Assembly: GCF_004353505.1 (NCBI RefSeq)
Contig: NZ_SMNQ01000001.1
Coordinates: 124,001-188,000 of the forward strand
From: Streptomyces sp. WAC05374
GTDB taxonomy: Bacteria; Actinomycetota; Actinomycetes; Streptomycetales; Streptomycetaceae
Direction: 5' to 3'
Length of the DNA: 64,000 bases
A program made the position numbers and the translations under genes. Positions 17,569-25,532 of this stretch are shown one piece after another; the stretch's first letter is position 1, and each line of letters starts with the position of its first letter. The notes beneath the pieces are model-generated. The model did no database searches. It was not told the origin of the DNA and was given only the letters and a program-made list of their open reading frames with translations.

Positions 17569-18816
17569 TCACCTCAGCTCCTGGGGGAGCGTGAGAACCG
17601 GCCGGGTCCGCGGACCGGCCTCGGTCACACGGCGCCTGGCTGCGGCACGGCCGAGGATGCGTGCCCGGATCTCGATCAGTGTCTGGCCGAGCACCTTCTC
17701 GAACTCGTCCATCGACCAGATGTCCTCGCGGAACAACCGGTCGCCGGCATCCATCCAGTTGCCCAGACAGGCGTACAGCTTGTCGTGAGCGCGGCTGCCT
17801 TCTGGACTGTTGGGGCTGTCAACGCTCTCCCAGGGCACCAGCACAGTCGAGTGATGCGAGTTCAGGCGGTCCAGGCGGGCCAGCAGCGTCTCGTACACGG
17901 GCAGCTCCACCGACCACGGGTCGACGATGAGGACGACCATTTCCCCGTGCTTTTCCGCCCGGTCCAGGAGCACGAACAGCGACTCGTCGGCGGGCTTCAG
18001 GTAGGAGATCATCTCCTGGGTGGTCGCCACCCCCTGGGCCCGGACCACGACGCGGTCGGGGCAGCCCGGGTGGTACGGGCGCCAGTCCGCCCAGTCGTGG
18101 CCATAGGTGCCCAGGACGGTGCGGACGACCCTCATCGTCTCCTGGTCGCCAACTGCGACGACGAAGGTGACCTGCCGGGGGCCGCCGCTTTCGGTGCTCC
18201 CCGCCTGCCGGGGTACGGGGGTGGCGTCCGGCGCGGGAGCGAAGGCGTTCGGCGCGGCGAGCAGGTCGGGCACCTCGCAGGGGGTGGGCGGGGCGGCGGC
18301 GGCCTTGAGGATCTCGTTGCTGAAGCGGACGAGGAAGTTGCGGTACAGGCTGTCATTCGCACGGAGCTGGAGGAGGTAGCGGAGGCCGAACTCCCGGTAC
18401 TCGGGGCCGAACTTGTCCCGTGTGTCCTGGAGGTACCTCGCCACCGCCGGCGGCTCTTGCACGGGGGGTACCCACCACACCGGCAAGATCCCGCCGGGCT
18501 TCTCCACCGTCGTCTCCTGCAGCGCCTGATGGGCTGCTGAGCGGGCGGCGAAGGTGTGCCATTCCTGGCCGCAGGTGTGGCTGGAGAAGAGGTGCGGCGA
18601 GTAGACGGGGATGAACACCGAGCACGTGCCCAGTGCCGCGCCGGTCGTACGGGGCCATATGGCGCCGGTGGGCTGCTCCCGGTCGAGGAATCCGACCAAT
18701 TCGAGGTCCAAGCCGCCGCGGACCGACACTTCGGCGCACAGGTCGTGATAGAAGCGATCCAGATAGGGGTCCACGGCATCGTCCCGCGAGTAACTTAAGA
18801 AGAACAGCGGCGGCAC
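17569..18816 (-). CDS. fxsC: TIR-like protein, FxsC family; first gene of the NACHT operon
   Basis: This 415-residue protein opens with a TIR-like domain: PPLFFLSYSRDD at the extreme N-terminus, GFLDREQPTG, then CSVFIPVYSPHLFSSHTCGQ and EW (residues about 85-108), and ILPVWWVP. This is the layout of the TIR-like FxsC proteins encoded with FxSxx-COOH RiPPs. The second half (from about residue 215, FVVAVGDQETMRVVRTVLGT) is a separate alpha/beta domain ending with MDEFEKVLGQTLIEIRARIL, also as in FxsC. Neither FxsA precursor nor FxsB radical-SAM gene is adjacent. Translation starts at ATG 18816. The gene leads a three-gene unit with 4-bp and overlapping junctions. NAD-cleaving or signalling activity is not demonstrated for FxsC; I infer only a TIR-type fold. 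Confidence 0.85.
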   Translation of the reverse strand: MPPLFFLSYSRDDAVDPYLDRFYHDLCAEVSVRGGLDLELVGFLDREQPTGAIWPRTTGAALGTCSVFIPVYSPHLFSSHTCGQEWHTFAARSAAHQALQETTVEKPGGILPVWWVPPVQEPPAVARYLQDTRDKFGPEYREFGLRYLLQLRANDSLYRNFLVRFSNEILKAAAAPPTPCEVPDLLAAPNAFAPAPDATPVPRQAGSTESGGPRQVTFVVAVGDQETMRVVRTVLGTYGHDWADWRPYHPGCPDRVVVRAQGVATTQEMISYLKPADESLFVLLDRAEKHGEMVVLIVDPWSVELPVYETLLARLDRLNSHHSTVLVPWESVDSPNSPEGSRAHDKLYACLGNWMDAGDRLFREDIWSMDEFEKVLGQTLIEIRARILGRAAARRRVTEAGPRTRPVLTLPQELR

Positions 18817-19184
18817 AGGACCTCACTTGCAGTCGACATCCGCGATGCTGCGGTGACCATACTGGACGCAGGCGGCCGCGAGTGGGCGAAGCGGGAACTG
18901 CGGTGTATGTCCGTGCGGAGGCAGCCCCGTGATCGCGGCCGGTTCGCCGTTCGCACGTGCGACACGAAAGCATACGAACCGCCGTCTGCATGCGGCCGGT
19001 CTCCGTACACTGACGGACATGGCATGCCTCATCTGTGAGCTCGTCGGCGGCTGCGCCGATCGCGACCGGCTCGCGGCGTTCTGAAGCCAGGTCATCAGGT
19101 ACGTCGAAGTCGACCGGGAGGACGACGGGAGCCTCGAGATCGGACCGCCCGGCCCCGGCCGCGGCGGCCCGGCGCCGACACCCC
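18817..19184. other. Promoter region of the NACHT operon, no gene
   Basis: This 368-bp interval lies between the operon and a transposase fragment. A tiny plus-strand ORF at 19020 (MACLICELVGGCADRDRLAA) is too short to support. There is no FxsA-type precursor (a short protein ending F-x-S-x-x) on either strand. The operon promoter must lie here, but I cannot single out -35/-10 boxes. Confidence 0.4.
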
Positions 19185-19541
19185 CTAGCGGCATGGTGCA
19201 GCTCGGGCCCCGGCAGCGTGCTGGTGGGCCCGGACCGCGGTCGAGTCGACGCAGACGATCGTCCAGTCGACCTGCCCGACAGCTTCCGAGTGCTGCTGGA
19301 CATGGGCCAGGAGGCGGTCCCAGGTGCCGTCGGCGGACCAGTGCCGGAAGCGGTCGCAGACCGTCTTCCACGGCCCGTACCGCTCCGGCAGGTCACGCCA
19401 GGCAGCCCCGGTGGACAGCTTCCACAAGATCCCGTTGACGAGCTGGCGCCGGTCCCGAACAGGCCGGCCCATCCGGCCCGACGCCGGCAACGGAGCGATC
19501 AACGCCCATGACCCATTGGTCAGTTCGTGTCGACGCACCAC
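19185..19541 (-). pseudogene. Truncated IS5-family transposase
   Basis: The N-terminal 118 residues of a DUF4096/IS5-type transposase are present: ELTNGSWALIAPLP at the start, NGILWKLSTGAAWRDLPERY, and the first catalytic Asp in CVDSTAVRAHQHAAGAR. The protein stops there, losing the second Asp and Glu, so it is inactive. Other parts of the element are not visible. It marks the right border of the defence-like segment. Confidence 0.8.
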
Positions 19542-19820
19542 GGACGGAGCAACGACCGACCGACTTTCCGGACACGACCTGGGCCTGTTGGCGCCGGCCG
19601 CAGTCCTGTGCCGTCTCCTCCCGGCGCCCGGGCGAGGTGCCGCTCACCGGCCTGACCCAGAGCCCCGCCGGGCCCGGCCCCCACGCACAAGGCGCGGGAA
19701 GGATGAGGAGCGCCTCGGGAGAAGCCCCGAGCAGGAGTACGCCCCGGCGGCAGGGCCATCCGGGGGGTCTGGCCGTCGCCGGCGCAGGCCGAGGACGCCG
19801 GGCCGGGTCATGCTGGAGGT

Positions 19821-20219
19821 GTGTCCGAACGTGACGATTTTCTGGCGTGGGTCAGGAGCGCGCTGTACGAGGCGGAGGTCGCGCTGCACAACGGCGACGC
19901 CGCTCCCCGGCGTGCGCTGTGGTCCCACACCGAGCCGGTGAGCGTGCTGGGGGCGTGGCGCAACGCCGTCGGCCGCGACGAACTCGACGCCCTCTTCACC
20001 GGCCTCGCGAACTCGTTCTCCGACTGCACGTCGTACGTGTACGAGCTCCAGGCCTACGACGTCCGCGGCGACATGGCGTACACCGTCGGCCTGGAGCACA
20101 CCTCCGCCTCCGTGGACGGAGAACCCCGTACGTACACGCTCCGCGCCACCCAGGTGTACCGCAGGGAGAACGGCACCTGGCACGTCGCCCACCGGCATGC
20201 CGACACCGTGACCGCCTGA
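19821..20219 (+). CDS. SnoaL-like / NTF2-fold protein
   Basis: This 132-residue cone-fold protein has the typical order: an N-terminal helix (FLAWVRSALYEAEVALHNGD), PRRALWSHTEPVSVLGAW, the loop GRDELDALFTGLAN, and strands YVYELQAYDVRGDMAYTVGL and YTLRATQVYRRENGTWHVAH, ending HADTVTA. This matches the DUF4440/SnoaL-3 type of nuclear-transport-factor-2-like proteins, used as small enzymes or binding domains. GTG 19821 is the only start in frame. Its GGAGGT lies directly against the start codon, unusually close, so expression may be weak. Substrate unknown. Confidence 0.8.
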   Translation: MSERDDFLAWVRSALYEAEVALHNGDAAPRRALWSHTEPVSVLGAWRNAVGRDELDALFTGLANSFSDCTSYVYELQAYDVRGDMAYTVGLEHTSASVDGEPRTYTLRATQVYRRENGTWHVAHRHADTVTA

Positions 20220-20491
20220 CCGTCCCCAAAGTGCCTCGACCGGCATCACCAGCCGCGCCGGCGCCGGTCTTCTCCACGAACCGATCACCCCAATACCCGT
20301 CTGACGCGTGCGGTACCGATGCCGCCCCGGTAGGCGAGGCGCCCGCCACATCCGGCGACCGCCTCGGCAGGAGGACGGGCCTACGTAACCGGTAGCCGCC
20401 CCCGGTATGGCGACATCCCCGCAGCGCGCTGTGCCGCCGGTGGATTGGCACCCGGGCATCGCGCACGCACGCCCGGGGGGCAGGAAATTGG

Positions 20492-21112
20492 TCACTCTGT
20501 GGGCGATAGGTCCAGTGCCCGGGCCAAGGCGGCCGTGACGGCGGCGGCGTGTGTCGGCAGGTGGTGGTCGGCCCAGGTTCCGGCGAGGCGGAGAAAGTCC
20601 CGCAGATCCGCCTGGGCACCGGTGACGAGCGCGCGGACCTCGTCCACCGGGAGCTCGATCACCGGGCTGCCGTCCTCAGCGTCGGCGTCGAGAGTCAGCC
20701 GGACGGTGTCGCCGACACGTTCGGCCACCGAGGACGGGTCGTGGCCGAAGTTGGAACAGCCGGTGCCGTCCAGCACCTCCCACCAGTCCCGCCAGGTCTC
20801 CAGGCCGTTGCAGCAGCCCGGCTCGACGAAGACGGTGCCGGTGGCTGTGTCGGTCACCCGGAACCCGCCGGCGGCGAACAGGTCGGGCATGGTGAGCAGC
20901 CCGTGCAGGAATGCGCCGAGCGGGTCGGTGGGGCACGGCCCGTGCTCCTCCTCCGGCTCGAAGTCGTTGCAGTCGGCGATCCGCATGACCGCCGTGCCGA
21001 CCTCCGCCGGAGTCAGCTCCCCGTCCAGCACGAGGTAGCCGTACGACTCGTTCCCGCCAACCGGCCAGAGCGCGAAGTCGTCGGCAGCGAAGATCTCCAG
21101 AACGGGTTGCAT
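20492..21112 (-). CDS. Hypothetical protein
   Basis: This 206-residue acidic protein starts at ATG 21112; the frame is open further upstream but without coding character. It contains IADCNDFEPEEEHGPCPTDP, then LFAAGGFRVTDTATGTVFVE, PGCCNGLETWRDWWEVLDG and FGHDPSSVAERVGDTVRLTL. The paired Cys in PGCCNG and the Trp-rich DWWEVL element look conserved-like, but I do not recognise the family. It is probably cytosolic and sits alone between divergent and convergent neighbours. Confidence 0.7.
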   Translation of the reverse strand: MQPVLEIFAADDFALWPVGGNESYGYLVLDGELTPAEVGTAVMRIADCNDFEPEEEHGPCPTDPLGAFLHGLLTMPDLFAAGGFRVTDTATGTVFVEPGCCNGLETWRDWWEVLDGTGCSNFGHDPSSVAERVGDTVRLTLDADAEDGSPVIELPVDEVRALVTGAQADLRDFLRLAGTWADHHLPTHAAAVTAALARALDLSPTE

Positions 21113-21374
21113 CACAAGCACACAGGGATGATGCCGGACCCACTGGCACACCGCCACGGGCTTCGGCTGCGGCGTCCGGCGCGGCGGGCGCCCGCTGCCT
21201 GGGGCGATTCGCGGTTCGCCTCGGGTAGGCGGTGCCGCAGCGCATGGCTGTCTGTTCGGTGATGCGGAAAAGGGCGCTGACCGCGGTTCCGTCAAAATTC
21301 ACTGGAGAGGCGGGAGCCGCCCAGATCGACGATGCCTGTCGACGTGGTCACTTGATCACTGCGACGATGTCCCG

Positions 21375-22880
21375 ATGGTTTCGTCCGTTCTTCCCGAACT
21401 GTGGTTGCGTGGTGTCGCGGCCAATCCAGCCGCGTCCTCCGAGGTTCTGCTGCGTCTGCTGGCCGTGCAGGCACGCGGCGCCTGGACGGTCCTCTGCCAG
21501 GAGCGTCGCCTTCCCGAAGACGTCATCGAAGCAGTGGTCGCGCACCCGGACCCGGCTGTCCGCCGATCCTTCGCCCGCAACTGCTGCGCGACTCCCGAGC
21601 AGCGCGGCCGACTGGTCAACGATTCCGACGCGCTCGTCCGGGCGGCGGTCGCCTTGGGCCCCCGCCCTGGCGTGGGCAGGGTCGAGGCGCTGCCCGACGA
21701 TGTCCTGGAGACCATCCTGACCGTGCAGGACGACAACACTCGGGACCAGTTGCTCACCGCGAGCGAGATCAGGCAGGAGCTGGAGTTCTCCGGACAGATC
21801 TCACCATCGTTCCGCCGCAGGATGCACGATCACGAGAACCCTGAGCTGCGGTCCCAGGCTGCCGGCCTCTGGCTCTGGCTCACGCCCGCGCAGCGCCAGG
21901 CGCTCCTGGCCGACCCTGTTCCCTCGGTGCGCGAATCCGCGCGCGATCACAGCCGGATCCTGGACCCGGCGGCGATGGAAGCGGACTTGCCGCAGCGTGA
22001 CTGCCACCACCGGTCGCTGCTGCTCGTCAACTACGCGGTTTCGCGCACCGTGGCCGAGCAGTGCCTCGCGGACCGGCGTGACCTGTGGGCGCTCGCCCAC
22101 AACCCCCACACGCCCAGCGATGTCGTCGCCCGCCTGGCGCGCGATTCGGATCCCCACGTACGTGAACGAATCGCCGCCCGGGCCGATCTGGACCCCGGGC
22201 TGCTGGCCGAACTGGCCCAGGACCCGGACGACTCCGTACGCACTCGCGCCCTGCTGCAACCACTTCCGCGTGCCTGGTCGGAACGTAACGCCATCGATCG
22301 CGTCATCGGCTGCGCGGCGGAGCGTATTGGCCCTGTCGGCGAGATGCTCATCGAGCCGGAGACAGGCTGGTACGCATCATGTGCCGCATCCACGCATCCG
22401 CTGCTCCGTCGAGTTGCCGCCACCTGCCCCCGGCTTCCCGAGGAACTGGTGCACCACCTGGCTGAAGACCCCGACCCCGACGTGCGCCACCTGCTGGCGT
22501 ACAACCATCCACTCGCGCCGCCCGACGTCATCCTCGACGCCTTCATAGCCACACCACGCCAACGCCCCTACCTGCTCACGCTTCCCCGCCTGCCCCGCAG
22601 CGGCCTGCACCACCTCCTCGACCACCACGACCCGGACGTCCGTGCTCTCGCCGCCACGGACACCAGCCTGGACCAGCCGCCCGTCCGCCTGCTGGCCGAC
22701 TCCGACTCGCGTGTTCGCCGAGCCGCAGCCGCCAACCCCCTCCTTCCCGTCGATCTGATCTCATCGCTCCTGAACGCGCCCGAGCATGCCGAAGGAGCCG
22801 CGGCCAACCCCAGCCTGCCGCCCGAGCGCCTTCACGAACTGCTCGACCTCAGCGGGCTTCCCCCGGTGGCGCCAGGCTGA
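21375..22880 (+). CDS. Leucine-rich variant (LRV/HEAT-like) repeat protein
   Basis: This 501-residue protein is built of degenerate helical repeats of about 24 residues in the pattern NP-x-x-P-x-x-(V/L)-L-x-x-L-(A)-x-D-x-D-x-x-V-R. Examples are PHTPSDVVARLARDSDPHVR, DLDPGLLAELAQDPDDSVR, CPRLPEELVHHLAEDPDPDV and the region around SLDQPPVRLLADSDSRVRR. This is the leucine-rich-variant repeat of actinomycetes, a protein-binding solenoid without known catalysis. The repeats run to the C-terminus, and the region around residues 130-170 is least regular. No Fe-S cysteine cluster, seen in some LRV proteins, is evident. Partners are unknown; it stands alone. Confidence 0.8.
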   Translation: MVSSVLPELWLRGVAANPAASSEVLLRLLAVQARGAWTVLCQERRLPEDVIEAVVAHPDPAVRRSFARNCCATPEQRGRLVNDSDALVRAAVALGPRPGVGRVEALPDDVLETILTVQDDNTRDQLLTASEIRQELEFSGQISPSFRRRMHDHENPELRSQAAGLWLWLTPAQRQALLADPVPSVRESARDHSRILDPAAMEADLPQRDCHHRSLLLVNYAVSRTVAEQCLADRRDLWALAHNPHTPSDVVARLARDSDPHVRERIAARADLDPGLLAELAQDPDDSVRTRALLQPLPRAWSERNAIDRVIGCAAERIGPVGEMLIEPETGWYASCAASTHPLLRRVAATCPRLPEELVHHLAEDPDPDVRHLLAYNHPLAPPDVILDAFIATPRQRPYLLTLPRLPRSGLHHLLDHHDPDVRALAATDTSLDQPPVRLLADSDSRVRRAAAANPLLPVDLISSLLNAPEHAEGAAANPSLPPERLHELLDLSGLPPVAPG

Positions 22881-22995
22881 GCCTGCGGCCCTCTCCGAGG
22901 TCATTTACGGAAGTCCGGTCAGAGCCCTCAACGGCCCGGGTCGCTTCCCACCCCGCATGCTGGGTCTGTGAACTGTGGAATCGCGGAGCGGTGCC

Positions 22996-23166
22996 ATGAG
23001 CGATGACTGGCGGCTGGTGCGGATCGGGATGGGGCTGACGAGTGAGAGCCCGACCGTGCTGCGACGGCTGACGTCGAGGTTCGCAGTGGTCGGGGAGGTT
23101 CAGTTCCTGCCGAGGTGCTCGGTTCCGCTCGTGGACGAACTGATGTGCAGCGGTTGTCGGGCCTGA
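22996..23166 (+). CDS. Small hypothetical ORF
   Basis: This 56-residue ORF starts at ATG 22996 with GGAG seven bases upstream. It reads MSDDWRLVRIGMGLTSESPT, then SRFAVVGEVQFLPRCSVPLV. The amino-acid mix is protein-like, but the end is abrupt and the 3' region looks non-coding, so it may be the head of a broken gene. No family recognised. Confidence 0.35.
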   Translation: MSDDWRLVRIGMGLTSESPTVLRRLTSRFAVVGEVQFLPRCSVPLVDELMCSGCRA

Positions 23167-23623
23167 CGAAGGCGCAGCGCCTGTCGTTCCCGTCCGACGC
23201 TTTTCTGCTCGCGGGAGGAAGCCGTGGAGCGGCAAGGCGGGCTCTGCGCCCAACCGTACGCCCGGCCGGGTCCTCCTCGACAATTCCCGGAGGGTGCGGC
23301 TGGTGCGGCACCGGACATCGCGGGCTGGGGGCGTCCCTGACCGCTTGCCCGCGGAACCGGTCGGCCCCGGCGCCCCCTCTTGGGCACGCGACGAGCCGGT
23401 ACCGCCGCTGGGCTTGGAGCCGGCGCTCTGCGCCGAGCCGGATGGCTCCCCCATCAGCGAAGGAGGTGGCAGAGGCCGTGCGCGCTCCCCATGGGCACAG
23501 GACGCCGTTGTTGTCTCGGCGCCTGGAGGGCGAGCGTGCACAGGGCAGCGGCCAGGTACAGCAGCGCTTGTCAGATTTCTCCACTGGCGGGCGTTGATGA
23601 CGATGTGCCGCCGGGAGTCTCTG
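23167..23623. other. No gene supported
   Basis: This interval of about 455 bp before the convergent TetR gene has open frames on both strands without coding character. I see no repeat or RNA gene. Confidence 0.35.
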
Positions 23624-24193
23624 TCAGGGCAGGGGGCGGAGGGCTCCGAGGGTGACGGTGACCAGTCGGTCGACTGCGGCTTGGGAGGTGAGGGTGGAGG
23701 CGGCGGTCAGGGCGTGCAGGCAGTAGGCGGCGAGTTCGGCGGGCGGTACGTCGTCGCGCAGTTCTGCGGCCTGGGCGCCTTCGGTGATGAGGGCTTCCAG
23801 CAGGCCGGTCAGGTGCTGTTCGGCGTGGCTGACGTGCTCGCTTCGGTGGAGGAGGGTGGCCAGTTCTCCGCCGTGGCGCTGTCGGGCGATGTCGGCGTAG
23901 GCGGTCGCGACGGCCCTCAGGCGCTGGGTGGTGCTGCCGGGACGGTGTGCGGCTTCGGCGAGCTGGTGGAGGTGGGCGGTGACCTGCCGCTCGTGCCAGG
24001 CGCCGAGGACCGCTTCGGCGTCGGGGAAGTACTTGTAGAGGGTGGCCCGCCCGATACCGGCCCGCTCGGCGAGCTGGGACATGGTCACCGCCCGCAGGCC
24101 GCCGTCCTCGATCAGTGCGGCTGCCGCGTCGAGGATGGCCTCCCGTACGGCGTGGCGGTGCGCATCGATGGTCTCGTTCCACAGCTTCGGCAC
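23624..24193 (-). CDS. TetR-family repressor
   Basis: This 189-residue regulator has an N-terminal HTH (AILDAAAALIEDGGLRAVTM, SQLAERAGIGRATLYKYFPD, residues about 18-60) and a helical ligand domain with RLRAVATAYADIARQRHGGE and LTGLLEALITEGAQAAELRD. ALYxYF-type recognition helix residues are intact. It is divergent from the small membrane gene/DUF2269 pair, with two palindromes between them, so autoregulation and control of that pair are likely. The ligand is unknown. Confidence 0.92.
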   Translation of the reverse strand: MPKLWNETIDAHRHAVREAILDAAAALIEDGGLRAVTMSQLAERAGIGRATLYKYFPDAEAVLGAWHERQVTAHLHQLAEAAHRPGSTTQRLRAVATAYADIARQRHGGELATLLHRSEHVSHAEQHLTGLLEALITEGAQAAELRDDVPPAELAAYCLHALTAASTLTSQAAVDRLVTVTLGALRPLP

Positions 24194-24214
24194 CCGCCCA
24201 GGATACGGACGCCC

Positions 24215-24256
24215 ACGGAGGGATACACTCCGTATGGCGTAGAGACAGGTTGTCTC
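24215..24256. promoter_or_regulatory. Two palindromes, likely TetR operators
   Basis: ACGGAG-N7-CTCCGT (24215-24233) and GAGACA-GGT-TGTCTC (24242-24256) lie in the 95-bp divergent promoter region. The second, with 6-bp arms and a 3-bp spacer, is a typical TetR-dimer target size. Which of the two is bound is not known. Confidence 0.6.
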
Positions 24257-24288
24257 GTAAAATTTGTGATCGATTTCGTGGAGGCGTC

Positions 24289-24444
24289 ATGTCCGGATCG
24301 TCGAGTCCTTCCGGCGCTCACGGCGAGGAGGACCACCGGGCGCCGCGCTGGGTGAAGATCTCCGCGAGCATCGCCGCGGTCCTGCTGGTGGTGTTCGTGG
24401 TTGTGCACCTGGCCGGCGGGGGCATGGTGGGGCACACGCCGTGA
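24289..24444 (+). CDS. Small single-TM protein, coupled to the DUF2269 gene
   Basis: This 51-residue protein begins MSGSSSPSGAHGEEDHRAPR and continues into one TM helix (VKISASIAAVLLVVFVVVHL) and a short Gly-rich tail. GGAGG lies five bases before ATG 24289. The stop overlaps the GTG of the next gene (GTGA), indicating coupling. It is probably an accessory subunit of the following membrane protein; no catalytic residues are seen. Confidence 0.7.
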   Translation: MSGSSSPSGAHGEEDHRAPRWVKISASIAAVLLVVFVVVHLAGGGMVGHTP

Positions 24445-24986
24445 CGGTGTTCGGGCCGCGGCTGCGCAAGGCGGCGCTGACCGCGCATGTGACGGCCTCG
24501 TTGGGCTGGTTCGGCTCCGTGGCGGCGTTTCTCGCCCTGGCCCTGGCCGGGCTGTTCAGCGGCGAGCCGCAGACCGTGCGGGGGGCGTACGTGGCGATGG
24601 AGGTGGTCGGGTGGTTCGTGATCGTGCCGCTGAGCATCGCGACGCTTGTGACGGGGGTGGTGCAGTCCTTGGGCACGGCGTGGGGGCTGGTACGGCACTA
24701 CTGGGTGATCGCGAAGCTGCTGATCACCGTCGTCGCCACCGTCCTGCTGCTGGTGCACATGCAGCCCGTCGGGCACTTGGCCGACGCCGCGTCCCGGGCC
24801 GTCCCGGCGGGTGGGGACCTTGACGGCATGCGGATCCAACTGGTGGCGGATGCCGGCGCCGCCCTCGTGGTCCTGCTGACGGCGGCCGGGCTCTCGGTGT
24901 TCAAGCCACGCGGGATGACCCGGTACGGGGTCCGGCGCCGCCGCCGCGAGCAGGGCCCGAGCGCGCCGCGGGCGGCCTCGGTCTGA
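24441..24986 (+). CDS. DUF2269-like integral membrane protein
   Basis: This 181-residue membrane protein has four or five helices: LTAHVTASLGWFGSVAAFLA with an early His, VAMEVVGWFVIVPLSIATLV, WVIAKLLITVVATVLLLVHM and LVADAGAALVVLLTAAGLSV. It ends with a very basic tail (RYGVRRRRREQ). The HVxxSxGWFG start and WVxxKLxxTxxATxxLLxHM pattern are those of the DUF2269 family, thought to be small, possibly heme-linked membrane proteins. Expression is presumably controlled by the divergent TetR. Function unproven. Confidence 0.8.
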   Translation: MTVFGPRLRKAALTAHVTASLGWFGSVAAFLALALAGLFSGEPQTVRGAYVAMEVVGWFVIVPLSIATLVTGVVQSLGTAWGLVRHYWVIAKLLITVVATVLLLVHMQPVGHLADAASRAVPAGGDLDGMRIQLVADAGAALVVLLTAAGLSVFKPRGMTRYGVRRRRREQGPSAPRAASV

Positions 24987-25532
24987 TACCGCGTGGCGGG
25001 AGGGGTCACCGGAGGTCCGTCCGGTGGCCTCTCGCTGTACGTGCGGGTCAGCTTCCGGCGCGATACTACGTGCCGAAGCCCTTCTGGAACGCGTACGGAC
25101 CTACCAGCAAACGGCCACCGAGCAGGTGGAGAAGCTGCGCGTGCAACTGGCCCGCGCCGAGGACTTCGCCGCCACCCTGGGTGGTGTTCGGGGGTGCGCC
25201 AGCTTCTGCGGCGTCCGGGCCTCGCACGAGCAGCCCGACGGCAGGGGCGAGAGGTGGTTCCGCCCTCCGACGGTGTTCGCCTCCGCAGTTGAATTCGTGA
25301 ATCCCGCGGGCGGTCGTCCATTCACCGGGACGCCAGGGTGCCTTCGCCTCGCTCATGGCGTTTGTCTGCGACGGCGCTGCGTCCGGCGGGACTCGGGCAG
25401 GCCCCTACCGCACTACGCCGGTGCGTGCGTGCTCTGGGCAGCGCGCACCCGGCGTAAGGGACGTCCAAGTTTGGTCCCGTCATCGGACCGCAGGCCGCAA
25501 TCGGTCTCTGTGTACGGCCGCGTTCGCGGTTG
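24987..25532. other. Gene remnant region
   Basis: A coil-like stretch in the plus frame near 25069-25185 (ALLERVRTYQQTATEQVEKL) has real coding character, but no start or continuation. The rest of this 545-bp interval is unremarkable. It looks like the residue of a deleted gene. Confidence 0.4.

Noticed and set aside
19027..19083. Tiny plus-strand ORF as a possible RiPP precursor for the FxsC operon
   Set aside because: It ends in ...RLAAF, not the F-x-S-x-x C-terminus, and is not followed by a radical-SAM gene.
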